Part shown: piece after piece, positions 54,701 through 64,000 of the stretch
Layout: the number at the start of each line of letters is the position of its first letter
Position numbering within the stretch: position 1 is the first letter of the stretch
Source of the DNA: Geosiphon pyriformis
Lineage: Eukaryota > Glomeromycota > Glomeromycetes > Archaeosporales > Geosiphonaceae
Direction: 5' to 3'
Length of the DNA: 64,000 nt
NCBI GenBank assembly: GCA_016748015.1
Contig: JAAOMT010000435.1
Span: forward strand, 220,530 to 284,529
Notes under the pieces: model-generated
The model's input: the letters and a program-made list of their open reading frames with translations, nothing else
The model's database searches: none
Told to the model about the DNA's origin: nothing
Position numbers and translations under genes: made by a program

Positions 54701-57700
54701 TATCAAAATTAATTATATCAATATTTTGTATATAAATTATATTACTAAGAATTTTATTTATTATTTTCTTTAAAATTTTTAGATATATTATTATTAATTT
54801 TGTTTTTAAATTGTTATTACTATTAAATTATTTTTAAAAACACTATTTAATAATAATATTTAATTACAAAATTTATAATTTAGTAAAGTTTTTATTTTTT
54901 TTATAATTATTAGAAAATAATTATATTATTTAATTTTTAATTTTAAATATTTTATATCTGTTTTAATATATACTTTTTAATTCTTACAAAATGACTTCTA
55001 TATTTTTGCTATTATATATATTAATTATTAATTATATTAAATATTTATTTGTCTTTATTTTAATTGTTCTTTAAAAGTGCTAGATTATAATATTAATAAA
55101 TATTTATTTTTATTAATAAACACTGCTTAATAAAAATGTTTATTGATTTTTAATAATTTTTTTTAAAATTGAGAATATCTTATAAATTGGTCAAATATAA
55201 TATAAGCTAAGTTTTTATACTATTAAATAAAAATCAAATTTCTAAATAATTTTTAGTGATTTTAATTATAACAGATTCTAAATATTTTCAAAAAGTTTTT
55301 ATGAATTTAATTAAGTTTTGGATTAAGTAATTAATTATTATTTTAGAAATTTAAAATAAATATTGAATATTTATTAAAAATTTATAAAAAATAGTAAACA
55401 ATTTTATATTAATAACAAATTAAAAAATCTTAATTTTGAAAATTTTAATTATATTGTAATTATTGTTATTAATTAAAACTCAGTTAATATGAGATTACAA
55501 AAGTTGTATCAAGTTTGTTGTTAATTTATCTATTAATTGTTTATTTGAATTTTGTATTTGATTTATAAAATAATAATAGTTATTTGTAAAATAAAAATAA
55601 ATACAAAAACAACTACTAAAGAAAAAAGAATATATTTAAAATGTATTTTTTGAGTATTTTTAATTTATAAGCCGAATTAACTGTTATATTCAAAGTTGAA
55701 TTATTTATTAAAGCCAAAAGAGACTATAAAATATACAGCAAATTAATTTTTAATCTTTTTATAAAAAAAAATTTTCTGTTTTCTGTTTAATTTTATCTTA
55801 AGTTTATATATTTGATTAATTTTTGAATTGTCTTAGTATATTTAATTATTATTATTTTTGGGTTTTGAATTTATTGCTCTAATTTTTATTTTTATTTCAA
55901 AATTAAAATAGAAGTTTTAAACTTCTTTTAAATTAAGTTGTAAAAATTGTGTTATTATGATTTATATTTTTATAAAACTATTAAATAATTTGTTTAATAG
56001 TATTAGTATTTATTTTATTGTAAATTATAGCAAAAATTTTTGAGGATGCTTTTTAACTATTTGAAACTTATAATTATTATTTAATTGATTAATTGTAGCT
56101 ACTATTTTCAAAATTTTTTAATTATTTAATTAAATATTATGCATCTTTTTTAAACAAAAATAGAATAATTATATTTTATTAACAAAAAACAGTTAAAATT
56201 CTATAAAAACCTAATAAAATATTATTGTTTACAAAAATATTTGCATAAGCCATTGGATTAAAAATTGAAAAATTGAATAAAAAATTTGAATTAATTAAAA
56301 GAAGCTTAAAAATTAAGATGGTTTAATAGCTTTTTTATTTTTTAGGTTCTAAAAAAAATTTTAACTAGCTAATAAACTGTAAATTTAATAATTTTAAATT
56401 TTAAACTAATTAATTTGTCTTTAAATTTATTTTAAAATAATAAATAAAAAACTAATTCTAAAAATCTTGAAACTGTTAACTAGATTGAAATTTAATTAGA
56501 AAACAAATTAAACAAATTAAAAAGAAGATAAAATTTAATTTAATCAATTATTTTAATTATAAACAGTAAAATAATTTTTAGTTTTTTGTAACAAAAAAAG
56601 TAATTGCTTATATTATCGTAGATAAATTAAAATTTTAACAACCTTATAAAAAGTTTATTTTTATATTACATATTTAAATAATATATTAATAAATAATAAA
56701 AAGAACAGTTATTATATGTTAAAAAAACAATTAAAAAAATTTAATGAAAGAAGTATATTAAATAGTAAAAAAGAAAACTATTGTATTGATTTTACTAAAA
56801 ATTATTGTTTAAAACTTAATTTGTGTGAGATTTTTTACAGCTTTAGAAAATATTACTTATATACTCTTAAAAAATTAATCAAATTATTGATCAAAATTAA
56901 TAATTTATTTAATGATTAAGTTAATAAACAAATTAAGTATTAATTTTAAAAATAAGATAATTAATATAAATAATATTAGTAACTAATACATGTAATTAAA
57001 TATAATTAGATATTTAATAAAACTAAAAATTAAAATATTAAATATAATATTATAATAGTATAATTAAAAAAGCTATATGTTAAAACATAATTTGTTTGGC
57101 TTTTAAAATTAACAATAATTAACCAAATTTATTTGTATTAAACAATATAATTAAATATTAAAAAAGATTTAGCAAATATGTTATTGCTATTGTTATCTAA
57201 AACCAAAGAAAGCTATTGTTTACAACCAAATTAAAATTAAGCATTATTATTAATATTTAGAAAAAAAGCAACATTATAATATTAAAAATTTTAAGAAATT
57301 TTAAAAATAATTTTTTGGTATTTAAAAAAAACTGGTTTTAGCGTTTTTTAAAAAAAGAAAAAAGATGTTTTTTAATTATAAGAAGAGTTGTTTAAGAAAA
57401 GAGTAGTTTAACTACTAATTTATAGTTACATTAAATTTATTCTTAAAAAACTATTTTGAAAAAACTTTCAATAAAGACAAAAAAAGCAGTTAAAAATTGC
57501 TTAGTTTTTTTATTGTTTAAAAAAAAATCACTTTTTAAAGCATTATTTAACTATTTATATAGTTGAAAAATTTTTATATTTTTAAATTCTATTAATCAAA
57601 GTATCAAGTTTGGCAAAAAATGATAGCAAAAATATTTTTAAAATTAATACAAATAATTAAAAAAAGTATTTATTACAAGTATTTCAAAATATTGAATTAA

Positions 57701-58560
57701 TGATAATTATAATAATTATTAGACAGAAAAAAACATAAAAATTGCATTGAAAAAGCGTTTATTAAAATACTAAATTAAATTATACAATTTAAAATAAAAA
57801 TTGTGATTATAAATAAAAAAAAGGAATAAAGAAAAGAGCAATTACGATTTTTTTTATAGCTTATATTTACAGTTTTTAATTTAATTAATCTAAATTATAT
57901 AAGATATAAAATATTTAAGTATTGTGAAACTTATTAACAACAAAGTTTTAAAGCATACTTTAAAAAAGATTATTAAATCACAATAACAAATTTTTAAATA
58001 TATAAAATATTTTAAAAAAGTTTGAATTAAAAAGTTTTTAATGTAACTAGTTAATTGTTAAAATAGTATATTAAGAAAGATATAATTGTAAAATATAGTT
58101 TTAGATATTGTTAATATGCATTAAAAAAAGCAAAAAAAATATTTTTTGTTATTATATATATAAAACTTGTATTTTTGATCAAATATATTAGTTTTTTTAT
58201 AAACAAAACTTTAAAAGTTTGAAATATATTAATTTTATTTAAAAGAACAGTTAAAAAAACTGTCATAAAACATAAAAATCTTTACAAACAGTAGTCCTTA
58301 AAAAATAAGCTTTTGAAATATTTAGACAAAATAAAATAAAATTTTAATGTATTATAAATACAATTTTTAAGAATAAACATATATAGAGTAGCTGTGTAAA
58401 CCTATTTTTAATAAATTTAACTATACAAAATTAATACTTAAATATTCAACAATATTTAAATAAAAAAAATAATCTTTGAAATTTATTAAGAAAAAAATTA
58501 TCAAAAAAGCATTGAAAAATTTTAAATACTTGAAAATAATTTTATGTATTTTTTAATATA
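54701..58560. other. Very A+T-rich decayed sequence, unidentified
   Basis: About 3.9 kb is almost free of CpG, with no frame over about 70 codons. The only open piece (56,716-56,919) is Lys/Leu/Asn-rich and matches nothing I know. The segment 57,300-57,800 has slightly more structure (KTGFSVF, KKAVKNCLVF, KSLFKALFNYLY on plus frames), which hints at an old coding element. By composition this is repeat DNA decayed past recognition. Confidence 0.4.
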
Positions 58561-60145
58561 TTATGTAAAAACACCTTGTATGAATGTCAATAGAGTTTCA
58601 AAGTGAAAGGTGCAAGCTGAAGAATTTTTTTCAATTCATTTATTTACTTATTTTTATTAAAATTATATATATCGAGTTGAATGTCAAGAGAAACATAGAA
58701 AAGAGAAAAAATAACAAAGAATGAAAATAATGTTTTCTGCCTTTTTTCTTTATTTTTTAGACTATTTAATACTATATTGGACTTTGAACACTGGTACTCA
58801 CGTGTGAAAACCAAGCATTAATTTTCAGTGATCAACAATTAATTTTTTGTGCTGGTTAGTGGGTGACCTAGAAATTCCATCATTAAGTATAATATTTAAC
58901 GCTGAGAAGAGCTATTGGATAAAAAGCAGGTATGAGTTATCTTTTGAAGTTAACAGCGAAATGATTTCAGGGAGGAAATACACTTCCTTAACCTGATTTC
59001 AAAAAATCGAAAAACCCAATTTCTTTGCTATCAATTCAATTTGGTTGAAATGTTTGAAGCTTTGAATCGGGATGGTGATAGAGCCCTTAAAAGAGCAATA
59101 ATTTTTCATAAATTAAAAAAAAATTTTAAGCCTTCTTAAATTGGTTTGTTTTTTGCTCAATGTAATTTGCTGATCCCAAATATCGGGAAATTTTGCTGTC
59201 CCAAGTGAATTGTCTCGTAATTACTCGTGGAAAAAAAGAAATAAAAACATATTAATTATTTCTAAATAGGGTTTGTGTAAAGAGACACTTGCGCAATCTC
59301 AGTCCCGAAAGTTTGTTATCTCAGTTGGTTATGGTTTGGCATGAGATTAATAAAGCTTCGGCTGAAAATTTTTTTATTTGTTATGTTGTTTTTTTAATCT
59401 TGAGATATTTTCCGAAGAATAAATCTGATTACCTCTTTTTTTGAGATACAAATTGAATTTTGCGAAATATTTAGTTTTGCAATTTAAGTTTATTGGAAAA
59501 TGAAGGGTAAATTGTTTTTCTAAATAAAATTTGAGATTTAATTTAGATTATTATCTTACAGTTTTTTATTTGATCTAATTTCTTCGATTTTCTTATCAAA
59601 AAAAATCAGCCTCAGCCTCGACTTTAAAAGCATCGAAACAAAGACACCTATTCTAATTTTTCCTTGTTTCAGTGTAGTCGACATAAACATATTTGTTAGA
59701 CTTAAAAAATCTCCAAGTAACTTTCTCTATTGAGACTTAGCAACAAACAATCGAATTCCTGTTTTTAAATTAAAGGTCCAAGCTTTTGATAATATTAAAA
59801 CAATAGATGACCATTTATTGGGTATTAGTTCAAAGAGTGACCATTTGACAAAATCTTTGTTATAAGTTAATGATAAATAAATTATTTTATTAATCGATAA
59901 ATTGGTATCACTTAAAAATTTTGCTTGATACGGAAATATCAAAAATTTTAATGATTAATTGTCCAAACAAATATTCTTGATTTTTAGGGAGTTTGAAGAT
60001 GTTGAGCAACGTTACTTCGAAATTTCGACCCCCAAAATTTTTGAAAGAACTTAATGATAGTAACCATAAAATTTGATAAATTATAGAGAAATAGAGAAGA
60101 GGAAATATCTGCACTATTTCGAAGAACAATATATTTTTTGTTGTC

Positions 60146-60253
60146 AACTAGATTTGTATACTTCATAATAATAGAATTAACATAAAACAGAATTATCAAA
60201 TGTTTAATCTCCCTTTTTTTTTTTATTGGAAATGACAAACTAGATTTGTATAC
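60146..60253. repeat. 16-bp direct repeat pair
   Basis: AACTAGATTTGTATAC occurs at 60,146-60,161 and again at 60,238-60,253, 92 bp apart. No inverted ends or array were seen. It may be chance, a small footprint or a short duplication. Confidence 0.6.
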
Positions 60254-61448
60254 ATATTTAAATAAAATATTAAGTGTGTGAATGTTATTTATAAGCAGTT
60301 CCCTGCAAAAATCAAAGATTTTTTTCATTTTTAAAATGTTGTGTTAGGGTAGAACTCGGGTTGGTATGAAGATTGTTTTTTTTAAAAAAAAATGTAGCCA
60401 CATGTTTCTTTGTTTGGAATGCCTAAATGTGCATATAATATAAAAAGGCAAATTGAAAACCAGTTTTGAAACAAACGATATTTTCGCATTACATGAATAA
60501 CACGATTGGCATATTAACATCGTGTGAATTTTGCTTTTTATTTCTCTTGAAGAGAACTGGATTACATTCATCAATCAGATCTGCTGACAACGGCATAAAT
60601 TTCTTCCGTATAAGCTATTCTTTCAAAAATTTTAAATTGGATGCATCAATGAATTTACAATATCACTTTTTTCAGTTTAGCAATATTTGATTGTTTGGTT
60701 TGGAAAAGACATTTCTTATCCAAAACTATAATTCTCTGGAAAATAGATCTGACATGATTTTTTATTAATTTATAAATAAAATCATTAACAATTACTTTGA
60801 TTTTAATGAAAACTAAGAATTTTATTTATTGCTAATCTATTATATAAGTAATAGAAAATTGATAAATAATTTTTTTCAAGATTTTCTTATAATAAGTATT
60901 TCTATTATTTTGTAAAATTTTTTAAAAAAATTTATTTAGAAAAAATTAATGTTTAAATAAAAAATATAATTTGTTAATAAAGAGTAAAATTTTTTATTTA
61001 TATTTGATTAATAATATATATATTTATATACAAACCAAATTATTTTTTAATAAATATTTAAATTATATATATATCAAGTTAATATTTCAAAATAAATAAA
61101 TAATCAAAATTTTTTATTAAACAATTTTATTTTTATGAAAATAATAATTTCAATTTATTTATTAAATATTTCATTCAAATTTCTTGTTAAATTTAAAATA
61201 ATTCATAATTAAATTATCTTAAATTTTATGTATTTATAAGTGTTATTTACAATCCTTTTTTATATTATAACAAATTTGACTGTTTTAAATAATCAATTCA
61301 TGCATTGAATGATTTCTAATTTATTTAATTATAAAGAGACTGTTGTTTATTATCACATTAGCAAATAGAAATGACAGTTTCAAAGATGTAGGAAAATTGT
61401 AGAATCTAATAATCTTTATTTAATCTCGGAAATCGCACATTAAGACGA

Positions 61449-61534
61449 CAAACGAAAAAAGAAACAAACAAACAAGCCAACAAGCAAACAAATAAATAAA
61501 TAAACAATAAATAAACAAATAAACAAGCAAGCAA
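61449..61534. repeat. Tetranucleotide microsatellite (AAAC/AAAT/AAGC)
   Basis: Interspersed AAAC, AAGC and AAAT tetramers occupy about 85 bp, including (AAAT)3 and (AACA)2 blocks. It is an ordinary simple repeat. Confidence 0.85.
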
Positions 61535-61920
61535 AATCTTGTGTGGAAGAAGATCCGTAAATTGAAAGATTTTCCGCTTATAATATATACAATTGCTTAT
61601 TAAGTTGTGTGTTATTCTCATCTTGACAAATCCATCAAGCTCGATTTGCTTCCTAGTCTAAAATTGCAAGCTTCGTTGGGGAGTAATTTCAAAGAATGCT
61701 ACAAAGATTATTCCCAACTTTATTTTATTGCTTATTCGAAACGGATACAACCTCAACGTGCAGATCATGACAAATTGAATGTTTGCATAATCTGATATTT
61801 TTGTTATTTTCCCGATTCAAACATGAATATAAAATCACAAATAAACCAATTTGGCAATGGATGAAAGTAAATATTATGATCATGAGAAATATTCAATTAA
61901 ATTGATGATTGATTAAAAAT

Positions 61921-61974
61921 CTTTTTTTTTTTTTTTTTTTTTTTTTTCAATTTTTCTTTTTTTTTTTTTTTTTT
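61921..61974. repeat. Long T tract, interrupted
   Basis: Two T runs are separated by CAATTTTTC within about 54 bp. No LINE 3' end is seen on its right, so I treat it as a homopolymer tract rather than an element tail. Confidence 0.8.
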
Positions 61975-63976
61975 GGTTTCTCCAAGTCAGATAACTGCTG
62001 ATTGTTGTATCCATTAAACAATTTTTCATTCAAGATGATTATATTGAATGATTAAAAAAAATTTGCTAAATAAAAAAAAAGAATTTTTATTTTTACATTT
62101 CATTAAGAAAAAAAATAATTAAGTTACATGTGTATATATCTTATAGCATTTTTTATTAAAAAAAATTATTTTATTTAATTGTCAAGAAATTTTTAAAACA
62201 ATTTTTTTTTTAATAATAGAATATTTTAAATATAAATAATTTAAATTGTGTTTTTTGAGTATTAATGTCATAATCTTTTAAAATATTTTTTTGTAATTTT
62301 TCAATAACAAATAAACAAATAATAAGGCAAATTTACTATAAAACTGATTATTTGTATTTAAAGAATGAAAATTGCAAAAAATAATTTTGTTTTATTTTAT
62401 TTTTTTATAAATAATCTTTAATATAAAGAGAATTAATAAAATTAAATAATGATAATAAACCAATTATTCAATAATATATTATTAAAACAGTCTTTTATTA
62501 TTAATAAATTAATTTTCGAAAACTTATAACGAAAATTCCTAAAAATCTCTCGACCAAGTTATCATTTAAACTTTTTCGTATCAAATAAAATTTTTTATTA
62601 ATTTTTCTAAATTTCAAAGACTTCGAAACTGGCTTATCTTTTTTTACCATTCAATTTGCATGGAATTTTCTCCTATGCCCCGACTCTGTTTTATCTTCAA
62701 TAGGCATGACTTAACGAGAATTGATTAAGTTGACGGCTTAGTATTAAAAAATTACTTTAAAAGATTAAAGATAAGTGAATCATTAAAAAATCTTTTTATA
62801 CTTGAAAAAAATTACCCGTATAGTCGTTTTTAAGTCATTAGTTAAATTCAAAACAAACAACAAACATATCTATCTTTGGAAGCGATTTGAAGTTGTGTAA
62901 TTTCTAAAAATATCTTTCTTTTTTATTATTGATACTTGCCCTTTTTTTCATTTTATTAATCATGAATTTTCACAAGAATCATTCAAGAGGAGTTAAGATC
63001 GCTTTTGGTAGTCTTTTAAATTGAAAGCAAGAAAATGGAAATTTTTTACCAAATTATTTCGTTCAAATATGTTTTCTTACTAAGGAAAATATCAATAAGG
63101 ATGAGCAGTTTTCTTGGGAATGAGTTTCAAAGTTGATCCACATAACGCCATCATAAACTTTCCTATATTATCAAAAAAAAAATTGGGAAAGAATGTCTCT
63201 ATGTAATTAGAATTAAAAGACAGTTAAACGATCTAAAATATTGATCACAAATAGCTGCTATGAAGAGCTGTGTTTATGTATTTTAAAATAGTAAAAATTG
63301 ACTTGCTTTTACCATTAAAAGACTGATAGTCTAAATCTTAAAGAAAATATAATTAGATTTTTAAAGAAATGATCAGATAACATTTTTAAACCATCTCTTA
63401 AATGACATGTTTTTGTCTCTAATGTTTTATTCCCATTCTCTGAAAATAAGTTATCTAGATGTTGGATTGTTATCAGAAAAAATTACAAGTTAATCCCTTT
63501 TGGATGATGAGAAGGCCAGGACTAATAAAATTAATTTTTTATGAAAAGAATATTTATGGACAAGGATCGAGAAACTTAAATTAATAAATGGATTTAAACT
63601 TTTTTTTTACTTGAATTATAACTAATTACTGCGATTTAGTTTTAATTCTTTGGTTTAATGGAAAAAAGGTGTTGAAAAGAAACTCACCTTGATAGTGCGA
63701 CAATTTCCAGAAGTATGTGTAGCATTTCTAATTCTGACTTATCGGGTTTGAAACTTATTCAATCGATGATAACTTTAATAGAAAAATTTTCTTTTTTTCA
63801 AGATCGAATAATTATGAAAGATAGAAATTGTGAAATAGTTGGTAGAAAATCTGGATCGCTTTTTAACGTTTAAAATTTTTTCAAGATCTGAGCACTGGTC
63901 TCCTTGTAAAAAAAAAAGTTTATCATGTTGACATTTGACATAATAGATTAGCATTCATCGAAGAATTTCGATTAGG

Positions 63977-64000
63977 TTTTTTTTTTTTTTTTTTTTTTTT
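63977..64000. repeat. T tract running off the window edge
   Basis: At least 23 T end the window. By analogy with 26,044-26,095 it could be the tail of a minus-strand LINE just outside, but the sequence stops before that can be judged. Confidence 0.6.

Larger units (their letters stand above)
58561..64000. other. CpG-containing non-repetitive segment, no gene recognised
   Basis: From about 58,560 the composition changes. CpG dinucleotides occur regularly (59,010, 59,045, 59,170, 59,215, 60,020, 60,355, 61,430, 62,545 and others) and no transposon motif was found. Open frames (59,984-60,328 minus, 60,466-60,690 plus, 59,727-59,942 minus) are short, lack domain signatures and have unbiased codon use. 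It is likely a host intergenic or UTR region flanking a gene beyond the right edge, or a gene with exons too short to see here. No tRNA or splice-supported model could be built. Confidence 0.5.

Noticed and set aside
1-58560. Classical Neurospora-type RIP (CpA to TpA) as the cause of decay
   Set aside because: CA and TG dinucleotides remain common in the less decayed elements while CpG is scarce, and stops arise from both CpA and CpC contexts. A transition process is clear, but RIP specifically is not supported by eye.
59727-60690. Short ORFs in the CpG-containing segment as possible host genes
   Set aside because: They are at most 114 codons, on both strands and overlapping, with no domain signature or coding bias. 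Without transcripts or splice support I do not call them genes.
61921-61974. T tract as the tail of another minus-strand LINE
   Set aside because: The sequence to its right lacks the shared LINE/HL 3' end and any LINE coding motif.
1-64000. Mitochondrial or endosymbiont (Mollicutes-related) origin because of extreme A+T
   Set aside because: LINEs, Ty3 elements with LTRs and a Tigger-like transposon are nuclear eukaryotic elements. No bacterial operons, ribosome-binding sites or rRNA/tRNA genes were seen.

Overview
The window is eukaryotic, very A+T-rich and repeat-dominated. The repeat families (a Ty3-type LTR retrotransposon carrying a dUTPase-like domain, an endonuclease/RT/RNase H LINE, and a related ORF1-only LINE) look like those I associate with arbuscular mycorrhizal fungi (Glomeromycotina; Rhizophagus- or Gigaspora-like). 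That assignment rests on remembered family resemblance, not on a search. I see no intact host gene, rRNA, tRNA or CRISPR array. Every recognisable coding region is a decayed transposable element.

Layout. 1-6,001: plus-strand Ty3 remnants (integrase, a 3' terminal region, a short LTR, then gag, protease and Cys-rich region of a second copy), with an antisense solo LTR at 3,680-4,376. 6,002-19,875: one long minus-strand Ty3 element (Gypsy-2) with both LTRs. Its order is gag, protease, Cys-rich/Asn-Ser-rich region, dUTPase-like domain, RT, RNase H, integrase. Inside its gag sit a solo LTR (13,278-14,000) and a complete short non-autonomous LTR element (14,356-17,540). 19,890-26,043: a strongly decayed plus-strand LINE (LINE-1), cut near its C-terminus by a much better preserved minus-strand LINE (LINE-2, 26,044 to about 32,770) that ends in 52 T. 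32,775-51,704: a third, more decayed minus-strand Ty3 element (Gypsy-3). It is interrupted by a pogo/Tigger-like DNA transposon with a 57-bp tandem array (about 34,120-36,705), by a plus-strand LINE (LINE-3, about 38,690-47,632) that itself contains an ORF1-only half-LINE (HL-1, 41,144-43,480), and by an unidentified insert of about 0.5 kb near 50 kb. 52,402-54,700: a second, older ORF1-only half-LINE (HL-2). 54,701-58,560: very A+T-rich, unidentified. 58,561-64,000: a different sequence class, with CpG present and no recognised repeats apart from T tracts and a tetranucleotide microsatellite.

The elements interact as layers of insertion. Base composition tracks nesting depth: hosts are nearly stripped of G and C, while inserted elements (LINE-2, HL-1) keep more. 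Decay is dominated by C-to-T and G-to-A transitions. These turned Trp and Gln codons into stops and many catalytic Asp into Asn. The most notable biology is the half-LINE family that shares its 3' end with the autonomous LINE, the dUTPase-like domain in Ty3 pol, and the short LTR element with its CpG-retaining minisatellite.
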